DNA from: Catenovulum sp. 2E275
Lineage (GTDB): Bacteria > Pseudomonadota > Gammaproteobacteria > Enterobacterales > Alteromonadaceae
DNA length: 56,130 nt
NCBI RefSeq assembly: GCF_025515275.1
Contig: NZ_JAOPFU010000028.1
Coordinates: 1 to 56,130, forward strand
Direction of reading: 5' to 3'
The position numbers and the translations under genes were made by a program. Each line of letters starts with the position of its first letter. The stretch's first letter is position 1. Under the pieces are notes generated by a model. It searched no databases, had not been told where the DNA came from, and saw nothing but the letters and a program-made list of their open reading frames with translations. Shown here piece by piece: positions 18,952-28,539 of this stretch.

Positions 18952-19719
18952 ATGAGTATTATGAAAAAATTGACAATAACGATTAGTTTATTTTTTGCTA
19001 TGTTTTTCTGCCATGCAGAGCAATTTAATGTTTTATTGTTTAGCAAAACAGCTGGTTGGCATCATAAATCTATTAACCAAGGTGTTAATGGATTGGAAAC
19101 ACTTGCAAAACAACATTTTTTTAAATTAGATTGGCACGAAGATGCTAATCGATTTAATGACGAATTTTTAAAACAATTTGATGTCATCGTTTTTTTAAAT
19201 ACAACAGGAGATATTTTAAATAAAGACCAGCAGGCAGCATTTCAACGTTTTATCCAATCAGGAAAAGGATTTGTTGGTATCCATAGTGCGGCAGATACAG
19301 AATATGACTGGCCATGGTATGGAAAAATGATTGGGCACTATTTTAAGATACATCCTCAGATTCAAACGGCTCAATTAAATATACTAAATAATCAGTTTCC
19401 AGGTATGGTTGCATTTAATGATAAACAGTTATGGACTGACGAGTGGTACGATTTTTATCCAAGTAAGCAAACTAATTTAAATTATATTTTAGCTGTAGAT
19501 GAGCAAAGCTATTCACCTGAAGCAAGTTGGGGTGATATTAAAACTAAAGGGATGGGAGATTTTCACCCTATTGCTTGGTACCACAATTATGATGGCGGCA
19601 GAGCTTTTTATACCGCTCTTGGGCACATGCCATCCGTTTATTCAAATGAACAATTTCTACGTCATCTATATGGAGGAATTTATTGGGCTGCAACTGGTAA
19701 AGGAATCAAGTCAAATTAA
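18952..19719 (+). CDS. ThuA-like domain protein, exported
   Basis: Exported protein of the ThuA (trehalose utilisation) class, a glutamine-amidotransferase-like fold. A signal peptide (FFAMFFCHAE) precedes the whole single domain: FNVLLFSKTAGWHHKSI, VIVFLNTTGD, GKGFVGIHSAAD (about 100-120) and HPIAWYHNYDGGRAFYTALGH (about 205-225). These are the standard ThuA motifs. At 255 residues it is normal length for the family. ThuA proteins are common in carbohydrate loci of Bacteroidetes and Planctomycetes, but their reaction is not firmly known. The start follows AAGGA. A bidirectional terminator separates it from the convergent FecR gene. Confidence 0.85.
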   Translation: MSIMKKLTITISLFFAMFFCHAEQFNVLLFSKTAGWHHKSINQGVNGLETLAKQHFFKLDWHEDANRFNDEFLKQFDVIVFLNTTGDILNKDQQAAFQRFIQSGKGFVGIHSAADTEYDWPWYGKMIGHYFKIHPQIQTAQLNILNNQFPGMVAFNDKQLWTDEWYDFYPSKQTNLNYILAVDEQSYSPEASWGDIKTKGMGDFHPIAWYHNYDGGRAFYTALGHMPSVYSNEQFLRHLYGGIYWAATGKGIKSN

Positions 19720-19803
19720 TTTAAAACTCCGATAATATACATATCAAAGTTATCATCTGATTTTATAGTGGCAATTTTGAATATCAGATTAATATAAATC
19801 TTA

Positions 19804-19832
19804 GCTGGTCATAAAAGAGCTTTATAACCAGC
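19804..19832. terminator. Possible bidirectional terminator
   Basis: GCTGGTCATAAA faces TTTATAACCAGC (one mismatch) between the convergent thuA-like and fecR-like genes. Confidence 0.5.
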
Positions 19833-19899
19833 CAAGATTTATTAACTATTGCTAAACGTGCTGTAAAGCAGATGACATTTAAATACTCTCATACTGATA

Positions 19900-21030
19900 T
19901 TAATTAACTTTAGCCTTACTTAATACAATACTTTGTTTATCTTTCGTTTTTTCTGCTTTTAAGCCAAAGTTATGGGTTAAAATTTCAGTAATGTTATTTA
20001 ATTCACTTACTTTTATCCGGGCGACTATTTTCATTTGTTTTAACTCAGCTTGTTCCAGCTCAAATCGATATTCAGTGTATTGAGCTAATGTTTGCAAAAC
20101 GGTTTCGAGCGGCTCACCATTAAAAGTTAAACTACCCGTTTGCCACGCCAATAATTGATCAATTTGAGCTTGTCCCACCTGCACTTTTTGGGCATTCTTC
20201 AAACTATTTTGCTCAGTTGAAAGCTGTAGTTTTTCACCTTTATTAACACTGATAACCAAATGATTATCAGGCTGGTTTTGATTGGCTGGTACAGGTTTAA
20301 TCTCTGCAACGGCCACAGTGCCATCAGTTACAATTAACTCCACTGCCAGCTCATTTTCAATCGCCACATTAAACGCTGTGCCAACGGCTTCAAAAGTTTT
20401 ATCTTTGGCGATAACCGAAAGTGGCCAGGTTTGATTATGAGCCACTTCAATATGAAGCTCGCCTTTATTTAAATAAAGTAAACGACGGTTATCAGTAAAT
20501 ACCACTTTAACCTGAGAATTGGTATTCAGCCGTAAGCTAGATTGATCCGGTAAAATAAAATGCCCTTGCTCACCAATTTGGGTATGAAAGGTTCTTACAT
20601 ATTGCACTGTATTCGTTTGAGAGTTATGCGCATCTAAAATCACAGAATCCTGATATGACTGATTTGCACTAGGCGCTGGAGTTTGTGCAGTTTGCATAAA
20701 CCACAATAACCCAACACAAAATACCGTACTAAGAGCAACCGCCATTTTAGGTAGCAAGCTCGTTTTTCGGCGTTGCTGGCGTTTTTGATACGGAAATATC
20801 GGTGCTAAATTAGCCAGCATATTGGCATCCGTTACCGGCTTAGCGACTTGATTAAATAACTTTTTATGTAATTCAGACTGATTTAACCAATCCTCAAACT
20901 CAACCTGTTGAGTTTGGCTAAAGCCCTCTTCTTGTTTAATTAACCAACCGGCGGCATCCAATATAATTTGCTCTTTGGTTTTTAAATCAACCACATTGGC
21001 TTTATCTGTGTTTTGGTTATGATTAATCAT
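19900..21030 (-). CDS. FecR-type anti-sigma factor
   Basis: Inner-membrane regulator that holds the partner ECF sigma factor until a TonB receptor signals. The start ATG at 21030 follows GGAGAGG and overlaps the end of the sigma gene by 8 nt (ATGATTAA), indicating translational coupling. The cytoplasmic N-terminus contains a typical FecR_N segment (AAGWLIKQEEGFSQTQQVEF), a transmembrane helix lies at about 90-112 (VALSTVFCVGLLWFM), then a periplasmic FecR domain (VRTFHTQIGEQGHFILPDQS, VGTAFNV) and a C-terminal STN-interacting segment. Length is typical. The receptor next door (22047) has no STN domain; the only STN receptor in the window is at 34154, the most likely signalling partner. Confidence 0.93.
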   Translation of the reverse strand: MINHNQNTDKANVVDLKTKEQIILDAAGWLIKQEEGFSQTQQVEFEDWLNQSELHKKLFNQVAKPVTDANMLANLAPIFPYQKRQQRRKTSLLPKMAVALSTVFCVGLLWFMQTAQTPAPSANQSYQDSVILDAHNSQTNTVQYVRTFHTQIGEQGHFILPDQSSLRLNTNSQVKVVFTDNRRLLYLNKGELHIEVAHNQTWPLSVIAKDKTFEAVGTAFNVAIENELAVELIVTDGTVAVAEIKPVPANQNQPDNHLVISVNKGEKLQLSTEQNSLKNAQKVQVGQAQIDQLLAWQTGSLTFNGEPLETVLQTLAQYTEYRFELEQAELKQMKIVARIKVSELNNITEILTHNFGLKAEKTKDKQSIVLSKAKVN

Positions 21031-21577
21031 GGCGACGACCTCTCCCTTGCATAGTTGCAAAATCGCCCTGTTCACTCGCTTCGGCTTGGTGCACAAGCGC
21101 CTGAAATTTTACATAACCACGCTGCAATTGAACTTCAACAGTGCGACTACTTAGCTCTAATTCGTCGGCGATTTCTTTAATTCTCATTCCGTATACTTTC
21201 TTCATAATAAAAATTTTTCGGCACTGCGGCGGCAACTGGCGTACAAGCTGGCAAAATAATAAAAACTGTTCATCTGCTTCAACTTGTTGGTAGGTTGAGT
21301 CCTGATGCTCAAAACCAAATTCAGATTCATCCTCAACAGAATCATTTTTTTGTGACTGAGGTTTGCGTAAAAAATCAATCGCCAGATTTTTTGCCACTTT
21401 ATAAATAAAGCTTTTATTAATACTGGCGGTTTTTTCCTGCTGATGCTGCCAAACTTTTAAATAAGTTTCCTGCACAATATCGTCTACCTCATCCGGTGGC
21501 ACAATTGAAGAAACAAAGAGTTTCAAACGCCCCCGAATAGACTGAAAAAATGAGACTGAGTCTTGTTTATTATCCAT
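21023..21577 (-). CDS. ECF (FecI-type) RNA polymerase sigma factor
   Basis: Alternative sigma factor of 184 residues. Region 2 reads DEVDDIVQETYLKVWQ, with NLAIDFLRKPQ after it. Region 4 has LPPQCRKIFIMKKVYGMRIKEIADELELSSRTVEVQLQRG in pieces, a canonical helix-turn-helix. It is the first gene of a two-gene operon with the anti-sigma gene and is divergent from receptor C. Its own upstream region carries the same motif (GTAAGTATTTTC-N11-CGTTA) as three other units in the window, so it probably controls itself plus the receptor C-GH2 unit, the exported GH28 and GH106-GH31. That regulon is an inference from repeated sequence. Confidence 0.95.
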   Translation of the reverse strand: MDNKQDSVSFFQSIRGRLKLFVSSIVPPDEVDDIVQETYLKVWQHQQEKTASINKSFIYKVAKNLAIDFLRKPQSQKNDSVEDESEFGFEHQDSTYQQVEADEQFLLFCQLVRQLPPQCRKIFIMKKVYGMRIKEIADELELSSRTVEVQLQRGYVKFQALVHQAEASEQGDFATMQGRGRRHD

Positions 21578-21621
21578 ACTCTAAACCATGTTTACCGCAA
21601 CTTGAGTGATGCTTTAGCTAT

Positions 21622-21650
21622 ATAACGCAGCAGCGCAAGAAAATACTTAC
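21622..21650 (-). promoter_or_regulatory. Putative ECF-sigma promoter P1 (sigma/anti-sigma operon)
   Basis: Minus strand: GTAAGTATTTTC, an 11-nt spacer, CGTTATA. The second box lies about 45 nt upstream of the sigma start codon. An autoregulated ECF operon is usual for this family. Confidence 0.6.
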
Positions 21651-21816
21651 TTTATTCAAAAATAAATCTGCTTACAGATTAATCCATCAATTTGTTAAAT
21701 AAGAATAACAAAACCATGAGATGCTTAAAAATGATTATTTCCCCAAAAAATAAAATATATAAAATTCAATACACTAAAAAAAATTTAAAAATATTTATTT
21801 ATTTTATTAATTTTTT

Positions 21817-21846
21817 GTAAGTATTTTTGATTTTAAATTTCGTTAT
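21817..21846 (+). promoter_or_regulatory. Putative ECF-sigma promoter P2 (receptor C - GH2)
   Basis: Plus strand: GTAAGTATTTTT, then a 12-nt spacer, then CGTTAT. It faces away from P1. If used, it gives a leader of about 195 nt before receptor C. Confidence 0.6.
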
Positions 21847-22046
21847 ATGAGCGTGTTTAATCAATTATGTTTGTTTAATTGAAACACTATTCAATGTCAT
21901 TGCTCACTCTTTATGTTGTTTTAAGGTGACAGAATAGGATTGAAACAGGTCAGGAAGTTATGCCTTTTTTTATGCTTTAACATACAAGTTAAACATAAAA
22001 GCAGGCTCATTTTCTGGTTACAACAAAGACGCCAAGAGAATTTAAA

Positions 22047-24752
22047 ATGAAAAATACTAAAGTATATACCAGCGTGATTTGTGCATTATTGGGGTTATCA
22101 AGCGCACAATCATTCGCCGCAGAGCAAACAGACAATACTGCTGAAGATATGGAAATAATTGCAGTAAAAGGCTTTAGAAGTTCACTTAACAAAGCGTTAT
22201 TAGATAAACGCGCCAATGTAAATGTAAGCGAGTCCATTTCTGCCGAAGATATGGGTAAGTTTCCAGACCTCAACATTGCTGAATCATTACAGCGTGTCCC
22301 TGGTGTTGCCATTAGTCGTGAAGGTGGCGAAGGTCGCCGGATTACTTTACGTGGTTTAGGCCCGGATTTTACCCGCACTACGTTAAATGGAATGGAAATT
22401 CCATCGACCACTGATGAACTGGATTCTTCGGTTAGCGCATTAAATGGTGGCCGTGCATTTGAGTTTAATATGTTTGCATCTGAGCTGTTTAATCGGGTCG
22501 ATATTCAAAAATCACCGATGGCTTCAATAGAAGAAGGCGGTATTGCCGGTACTGTCGATCTATACTCAGCCAAACCGTTTGATAATCGTGGTTTTCATGT
22601 AGCAGCCTCAGCACAGGCTAGTTATAACGATGTATCAAAATCAGTCGACCCACGCATTGCGGTTATGGTTTCTAATACATTTGCAGAAGATACGTTTGGT
22701 GCATTATTTTCAGTGGCTTATTCAACTCGCGATGTTAACCAAGAAGGTTTTGGTACCGTTGGTTGGCAAACACCCGTTGTTAACAATATGACTTATGTTG
22801 ATAACCCAAATTTAGTGGTTAACGGCACCCCGGCTAATAATAATTGCCAATTAAATGGTGAGCAGGTCAATGCAGTTAACTGTTTATATACGCCGCGTTT
22901 ACCGCGTCCTGATTTTTTTGGTAACCAGCAAGAGCGCGTTGGGATTACCACAGCTTTACAATGGGCACCAAATGACGATACCGAAATCACCTTTGATTAT
23001 CTGCATTCAGAACTTGAAAATGACCGCGCGTTTTATAATTTTTATGAAATGTACCGTAACTATTTTTCGCAAATTACCCCGCTTGAAATTACGGTTCACG
23101 AAAACGGTAAACAAGTTGAAGCCGGTTTATTTGACGGTTTAACTGGCCGAATTGAAAGCCGTGAAACTTATGCAAAATCAAAATTTGATCAATATGCATT
23201 ATCCGGTGAATTTAACTTTACCGAGCGTCTGCAATTAAAAGCCATGTTAGGTTTAGCTGAATCTGAATTAAGACGTGAAGAGTTTCGTCATATTATGGAT
23301 ACACTAGAAACACATCAATTTGGCTTTGATTTTTCTAATAATGCGAACTCGCCAGATGTTGAGTATTTTTATAACTTTAATGATCCAGCCGAATACAATT
23401 TAAGCTCATTTGATGGTGCAGGTGAAACAGATAAACGTAATATTACTGGTAAACTTGACCTTAAATATGATGCCGATGAGGTCACGATTAAAACCGGTTT
23501 AGCTTATAACGACCGCAGTATTACAACCCGTGGATATAGTTTACCCGCATTACAACTAAATAGTGCGGTAGGCTTTACTGAGGATTTCCCTGAAAGTGAT
23601 TATGGCGATGGATTTGACGGTAATACGTTCCCATTTATTGTCGCTGACTTTGCCAAAATGAAAGAAGAAATAGCCAGAACGACTGGTGCAAATGGTTGGC
23701 AAGAGCAACCCGCTAATGGCTATAAAATTGAAGAAGAAACTATGGCAGCGTATCTTGAGTTTGATACTCAGTTCGATATTGCCGACATGCTATTAATGGC
23801 AAACTTTGGTATTCGTATGGTGGATACAGATACCACTTCAACCGGTTATGTAGAAGTAGATGGTAGTGTCTTACCTATTATCGCCAAACATGATTACAGC
23901 AACTTTTTACCCTCAATGAACTTAGCGTTAGAGGCAGTAGACGATGTGATTGTCCGTTTAGGGATAACCCGTTCTATGACTCGCCCAAGCTTAACTAAAT
24001 TAAGTCCGGGCAAACCTGGATTCAGATACATTGAAGGGTTTGCTACGGTTGGTAACCCTTATTTAGACCCTTACGTATCTAATAATTTAGACTTAGGGGT
24101 TGAGTGGTATTTTGACGATGAAGCATTATTAGCTGCAACCATCTTTTATAAAGATGTAGAGTCTTATATTCGCTCCACTCAAGAGGATAAATTAATTGAT
24201 TCCATTTATTATCCGGCAATTGAGCAAGATCCAAGTTTTGACCCACGGATATCGGTTGATCCTTACACCACACCTTATACACATTTTTCGTCTGATAATG
24301 CCGAAGGCACAGACATTAATGGTATTGAGTTAATTTACCAACAACCACTGAGCTTTTTACCGGGCTTTTTAAGCAACACAGGTATTGTCGCCAACTATAC
24401 TAAAGTGCACTCGGGTGAATTAGTCGGTGTTTCTGAAAACTCTTACAACTTCACTTATTATTATGAAGAAGAAGATTTTGGTGGCCGTATCTCGGTGAAC
24501 AGCCGTGATGATTATTTCCTTGAAGTCCCAGGCTTTACCGGTAACGCACAAAGCGCGGCAACCGGACCAACGCACGTTGATTTTTCATCGTTTTATAACA
24601 TCAATGAAAATGTCACCGTGTCGTTTGAAATTATTAACTTAACCGATGAATACTCAAGACTTTATATGACAGGTGACGGTACGCTTAACTTAATGCGTGA
24701 GTACAATCACTCTGGTCGTCAGTTCTTCTTAGGTGTTCGTTATAATCAGTAA
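22047..24752 (+). CDS. TonB-dependent receptor C (no STN domain)
   Basis: Outer-membrane receptor of 901 residues. A standard signal peptide ends at SFAAEQ, the TonB box is MEIIAVKG, the plug has GKFPDLNIAESLQRVPGVAI, GEGRRITLRGLGPDFTRTTLNG and GGIAGTVDLYSAKP, and the barrel ends in FFLGVRYNQ. It is very similar to receptor D (34154) over plug and barrel, but D has an extra N-terminal STN domain. The gene heads a probable operon with the GH2 gene 80 bp downstream; a hairpin sits in the gap. It is divergent from the sigma operon and carries the ECF motif, so it is likely an output rather than the sensor of the system. Confidence 0.94.
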   Translation: MKNTKVYTSVICALLGLSSAQSFAAEQTDNTAEDMEIIAVKGFRSSLNKALLDKRANVNVSESISAEDMGKFPDLNIAESLQRVPGVAISREGGEGRRITLRGLGPDFTRTTLNGMEIPSTTDELDSSVSALNGGRAFEFNMFASELFNRVDIQKSPMASIEEGGIAGTVDLYSAKPFDNRGFHVAASAQASYNDVSKSVDPRIAVMVSNTFAEDTFGALFSVAYSTRDVNQEGFGTVGWQTPVVNNMTYVDNPNLVVNGTPANNNCQLNGEQVNAVNCLYTPRLPRPDFFGNQQERVGITTALQWAPNDDTEITFDYLHSELENDRAFYNFYEMYRNYFSQITPLEITVHENGKQVEAGLFDGLTGRIESRETYAKSKFDQYALSGEFNFTERLQLKAMLGLAESELRREEFRHIMDTLETHQFGFDFSNNANSPDVEYFYNFNDPAEYNLSSFDGAGETDKRNITGKLDLKYDADEVTIKTGLAYNDRSITTRGYSLPALQLNSAVGFTEDFPESDYGDGFDGNTFPFIVADFAKMKEEIARTTGANGWQEQPANGYKIEEETMAAYLEFDTQFDIADMLLMANFGIRMVDTDTTSTGYVEVDGSVLPIIAKHDYSNFLPSMNLALEAVDDVIVRLGITRSMTRPSLTKLSPGKPGFRYIEGFATVGNPYLDPYVSNNLDLGVEWYFDDEALLAATIFYKDVESYIRSTQEDKLIDSIYYPAIEQDPSFDPRISVDPYTTPYTHFSSDNAEGTDINGIELIYQQPLSFLPGFLSNTGIVANYTKVHSGELVGVSENSYNFTYYYEEEDFGGRISVNSRDDYFLEVPGFTGNAQSAATGPTHVDFSSFYNINENVTVSFEIINLTDEYSRLYMTGDGTLNLMREYNHSGRQFFLGVRYNQ

Positions 24753-24769
24753 ACTCTAACCTCAAATAA

Positions 24770-24800
24770 GCAGCTCGGTTAATTTAATCAACCGGGCTGC
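24770..24800 (+). terminator. Intercistronic hairpin, receptor C / GH2
   Basis: GCAGCTCGGTT faces AACCGGGCTGC with one mismatch and a 9-nt loop. There is no long T tract, so it probably attenuates or stabilises the receptor mRNA rather than ending all transcription. Confidence 0.5.
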
Positions 24801-24832
24801 CAATTTGGACATAATATTTAAAAGGAATCTAA

Positions 24833-27748
24833 ATGCTCAACTCACTTGCCGGCAAAGCGCTACTTTGTTTTTTCAGTTTAATCCTTTTAGCTTGTTCTAA
24901 TCAGCAGCAGCCAGACTCTAATACAGTCACAACTCAAATTAAAATGCTCAGCGGTACTGGCAGCCACGATGCAATCGAGTGGGATTTTTATTGTAACCAA
25001 GGGCAAAATTGCGGTAAGTGGTCAAAAATAGCTGTCCCTTCTAACTGGGAATTACAAGGCTTTGGGCATTACAATTACGGTACAGATAAAACAAAACATA
25101 ATGAACAGGGTATTTACCGTCGTTATTTTACTTTAGCGGATAATTGGCAAAATAAAACCATAAAAATTGTGTTTGATGGTGTCATGACAGACGCCACAGT
25201 GCTAGTCAACAATCAACAGGTCGGGCCAAAACATCAGGGCGGTTTTTATCGTTTTAGCTACGATATCACGCCTTTTATCCACTTTAATCAACCAAATGAA
25301 TTAAAAGTGATTGTTGATAAAGTATCTGCTAATTCAAGTATTGAAACTGCTGAAAGACAAGCCGATTATTGGGTATTTGGCGGTATTTTCAGACAAGTAT
25401 TTTTACAAGCTTTACCGCAAAATCATATTGATTGGGTGAGTTTAGATGCCAAAGCCAGTGGCGAATTTAAGCTAAATGTCTATTTAGCGCAAAAAAATAG
25501 TTTAACAACAGCCAGCCTAGATAAAGTCCAAGTAGTTGCTCAAATTCAGGATTTAAACGGTAATCACATTGGCGATAGTTTTAAAGCACCATTAAACAAT
25601 GCAATGGCTAGCTTAAATACACACATTAATAGTCCTGCATTATGGAGCGCCGAAACCCCTAATTTATATCAAGTTAATATTAAACTACAAAATCAGCATA
25701 AAACCTTACATCAAATCACCAAAACATTTGGTTTTCGTACCTTTGAATTAAAACCGCATGATGGTTTGTATCTAAATGGAGAAAAAATTATTCTCAAAGG
25801 GGTCAACCGCCACAGTTTTCGTCCGCAAACTGGCCGTACCACAACGCCGCAAATTAGCATAGACGATATAAAATTAATTAAAAATATGAATATGAATGCG
25901 GTCAGAATGTCACATTATCCACCCGATGTTCATTTTTTAGAGGCCGCCGACAAACTCGGCATTTATGTTATTAACGAGCTGACCACATGGCAAAAACCGG
26001 CTTACGATACAGCATCAGCACGCCGCTTAGTTGCCCAATTAGTCAAACGAGATCAGGTTCATCCTAGTATTTTATTTTGGGCAAACGGCAATGAAGGTGG
26101 CTGGAATACCGAAGTGGATGATGATTATGCTAAATACGATCTACAAAACCGGCCAGTAATGCACCCTTGGGAATTATTCAGGCACCTAGATACCGACCAT
26201 TACCCTACTTATCAAGATTTATTAGCCAAACCAGCCCAAGGTGAAGTTTTTATGCCCACTGAATTTTTGCATGGCTTATACGATGGCGGCCACGGTGCAG
26301 GGTTACGTGATTTTTGGGATTTAATGATGTCCAGTCCGCTGGGGGCCGGCGGCTTTTTATGGGTTTTAGCCGATGAAGGCGTAGCCAGAACCGACCAAAA
26401 TGGCAAAATAGATACCGACGGCAACCATGCACCTGATGGCATTATTGGCCCAAATGGTGAATTAGAAGCCAGCTACTTTACCATTAAAGAAATCTGGTCA
26501 CCGTTACAATTGACTAATTTAACCAATGGTCAACTTATCTCTACACAATTTAATGGTCAGTTAAATATCAAAAACCTTTACGATTTTAATAATCTAACTA
26601 ACTTAACATTAGAATGGCGTTTGTATAAAACACAAACTGCATTTGATAAAGCAACCCACTCACCTCAGTTATTTGCAAGTTCTGAGCAAGTTTTACCTAA
26701 AACTCAACCAGACAACATTGCCAATCTGCAGCTCAATCTACCAGCCAATTGGCAACAACAAGGCTGGTTAGAAGTTGAAATTTTCGATAAAACCCAAGGT
26801 AAAGGCAAACAAAAATCTATTATAAACTGGTCTTGGCCTATTCAAACTGCGCAACAAAATGCAGCCTTAACAGCACAAACATTTAAGCAAAATCGAGTTA
26901 ATAAAATACCTGAGCAAGCGGTAAAAATTATTCACTCAGATAAGACAAAACTGATTGTTCAAGCTGCGGATTTAACCCTTGAGTTTGCCCAAAACAGTGG
27001 CCGATTAATGAAATACCAACGTAAAGGCCGCGTTCATAACTTAACAAATGGTCCGCTATTAGTTCGCTCTGATGATTCATTGCACAATAAAAATATAGAA
27101 TCTTGGCAATTACATGATCCAACCCAAAACGAAGCTGAGCAGAAAAGCAATACCCGTTTACAAACACAGCAAATTAATGACGGCTTAAAAATTACCCTTA
27201 TCAATCCACCAAAAGGCATTGTAAAACAAGTTTGGACAGTACATAAGCAGGGTTATTTATCACTTGATTTGGATTATCATTTAGATGGACATTATGTGCT
27301 ACATGGCATTAGTTTTAACTATCCACAATCGGCATTTACTCAAAAACAATGGCTAGGAAAAGGCCCTTACCGAGTTTGGGCAAACCGTTTAGAGGGCGTG
27401 AATTATGGCGTTTGGCAAAACGAATATAATCAAGGCATAGCAGGTGAAAACTGGATATTTCCAGAATTTAAAGGCTACTTTGCTAACATCAATTGGTTAG
27501 CAATTGGTGACAATAATAACCGGATTCACTTTTCAACGCCGAACCAAAACTTGTTTGCTCGCGTATTGCAACCAGAAAATGCATCTCAACCAGCCAATAC
27601 GTTGGCTCTCGAATACCAAGGCGAAATCAGCTTTTTAAATAGAATCAGTCCAATTGGTACTAAATTTAATCAACCTAAAAATTTAGGCCCACAAGGGCAA
27701 GCGGCTTTTGAGCAAGGTATTCAGAATATTAAATTAGATATTTTTTAA
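24833..27748 (+). CDS. GH2 beta-galactosidase-like lipoprotein
   Basis: Retaining beta-glycosidase of 971 residues with a lipoprotein signal (LILLACSNQ). The order is a sugar-binding domain (about 60-190), Ig-like domains and the TIM barrel (LNGEKIILKGVNRHSFRP). The acid/base is the Glu of GNEGG (about 421) and the nucleophile is the Glu of PTEFLHG (about 477). A C-terminal domain resembling beta-galactosidase small-chain folds ends in LGKGPYRVWANRLEG and PEFKGYFAN-type motifs. It is larger than, and not closely related to, the GH2 at 3856. Its place after receptor C fits removal of beta-galactose (for example from galactan side chains), but the sugar is not proved. The start follows AAAGGA. 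Confidence 0.87.
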   Translation: MLNSLAGKALLCFFSLILLACSNQQQPDSNTVTTQIKMLSGTGSHDAIEWDFYCNQGQNCGKWSKIAVPSNWELQGFGHYNYGTDKTKHNEQGIYRRYFTLADNWQNKTIKIVFDGVMTDATVLVNNQQVGPKHQGGFYRFSYDITPFIHFNQPNELKVIVDKVSANSSIETAERQADYWVFGGIFRQVFLQALPQNHIDWVSLDAKASGEFKLNVYLAQKNSLTTASLDKVQVVAQIQDLNGNHIGDSFKAPLNNAMASLNTHINSPALWSAETPNLYQVNIKLQNQHKTLHQITKTFGFRTFELKPHDGLYLNGEKIILKGVNRHSFRPQTGRTTTPQISIDDIKLIKNMNMNAVRMSHYPPDVHFLEAADKLGIYVINELTTWQKPAYDTASARRLVAQLVKRDQVHPSILFWANGNEGGWNTEVDDDYAKYDLQNRPVMHPWELFRHLDTDHYPTYQDLLAKPAQGEVFMPTEFLHGLYDGGHGAGLRDFWDLMMSSPLGAGGFLWVLADEGVARTDQNGKIDTDGNHAPDGIIGPNGELEASYFTIKEIWSPLQLTNLTNGQLISTQFNGQLNIKNLYDFNNLTNLTLEWRLYKTQTAFDKATHSPQLFASSEQVLPKTQPDNIANLQLNLPANWQQQGWLEVEIFDKTQGKGKQKSIINWSWPIQTAQQNAALTAQTFKQNRVNKIPEQAVKIIHSDKTKLIVQAADLTLEFAQNSGRLMKYQRKGRVHNLTNGPLLVRSDDSLHNKNIESWQLHDPTQNEAEQKSNTRLQTQQINDGLKITLINPPKGIVKQVWTVHKQGYLSLDLDYHLDGHYVLHGISFNYPQSAFTQKQWLGKGPYRVWANRLEGVNYGVWQNEYNQGIAGENWIFPEFKGYFANINWLAIGDNNNRIHFSTPNQNLFARVLQPENASQPANTLALEYQGEISFLNRISPIGTKFNQPKNLGPQGQAAFEQGIQNIKLDIF

Positions 27749-27782
27749 GCAAACAACCAAATAAGTGCTTGGGGTAAAACCC

Positions 27783-27829
27783 GGTATCACTTCGCAGCGC
27801 CAACGCTTCTGGCGCTGCGAAGCTGGTAT
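27783..27829. repeat. GC-rich palindromic element
   Basis: A 13-bp perfect stem (CTTCGCAGCGCCA / TGGCGCTGCGAAG) with a 7-nt loop is embedded in AT-rich sequence and flanked by GGTATCA / TGGTATC. It could end transcription of the GH2 gene or be a REP-like repeat. There is no clear T tract. Confidence 0.5.
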
Positions 27830-27884
27830 CTTATAAAATAAATCTTAAAGCGTTAAATAATTACCATACCGTAACTAAAGCTTT

Positions 27885-28379
27885 TTATTCCACCACAATA
27901 TTTGAAGGTGCCAGATAGCTACGCAGGCTATCTTTTTTTACTTGAGTAACAAATAAAAATTGTCTGATATTTGTCCCCATGCTTGATTTTACATCTAATA
28001 GCGTGCCTATCGGCCCCAACCGATAAACTTTGATTTTGCAAATGCCTGATAATGGATATTGACTTGAAATGCCAAAAGTTGAGATATGTAACAATTTATC
28101 TCGTATGAAAAATGCAGGTGTCAGTCTGATAAAAAAAGTGATAATCCAAGCACCTATCCCAATCACTAATAACCATTCATAAATGAATAAAACCCGTTCA
28201 AAAAGTACATTTAGGTCAAGTTTTGTTGATGCGGCTTGCCCTCTTGCTGGAGCCCCTTTGGGGCTAAACAGCACAATAAAAGTAAATACAATCGCAGGTG
28301 TAGGAACTAACCAAAGGTAGGAGAAAAGAGCTTTCCAGCTAATTGTTTGTTTAACTTCACCATTGCGCCAATATTTCAT
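27885..28379 (-). CDS. Uncharacterised small membrane protein
   Basis: I do not recognise this 164-residue protein. It has two hydrophobic helices, about residues 18-42 (LWLVPTPAIVFTFIVLF) and 90-110 (WLLVIGIGAWIITFFI), and a C-terminal polar domain (about 115-164) in which SSQYPLSGICKIKVYRLG looks like a short beta-strand, PH-like or bPH-type domain. Codon use resembles its neighbours. The start ATG follows GAGA. It lies between the GH2 and GH31 genes and is separated from GH31 by a terminator, so it is probably not part of the glycan pathway. Confidence 0.7.
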   Translation of the reverse strand: MKYWRNGEVKQTISWKALFSYLWLVPTPAIVFTFIVLFSPKGAPARGQAASTKLDLNVLFERVLFIYEWLLVIGIGAWIITFFIRLTPAFFIRDKLLHISTFGISSQYPLSGICKIKVYRLGPIGTLLDVKSSMGTNIRQFLFVTQVKKDSLRSYLAPSNIVVE

Positions 28380-28481
28380 TGTTTTCTCTTATTGTATTGT
28401 TTTGATTAGGTAAATATCGCCCACTAAATCAGAAGCCTACCTGAATGCAACAAATTGATAAATAGATTTTTATGCAAACTA

Positions 28482-28510
28482 AAAAGCTGATTTATAACAA
28501 ATCAGCTTTT
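28482..28510 (-). terminator. Intrinsic terminator for GH106-GH31 operon
   Basis: AAAAGCTGATTT / AAATCAGCTTTT with a 5-nt loop lies 30 bp beyond the GH31 stop codon; on the minus strand it ends in a T run. Confidence 0.82.
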
Positions 28511-28539
28511 GTGGTGGCTTAGAGTGAATACAACAAAAA

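Larger units (their letters stand above)
21578..22046. other. Divergent control region, sigma operon / receptor C
   Basis: This 469-bp AT-rich gap has two back-to-back copies of the ECF-type motif (P1 minus, P2 plus). The rest between P2 and the receptor start is a long leader in which I see no clear known riboswitch and no open frame. Confidence 0.55.
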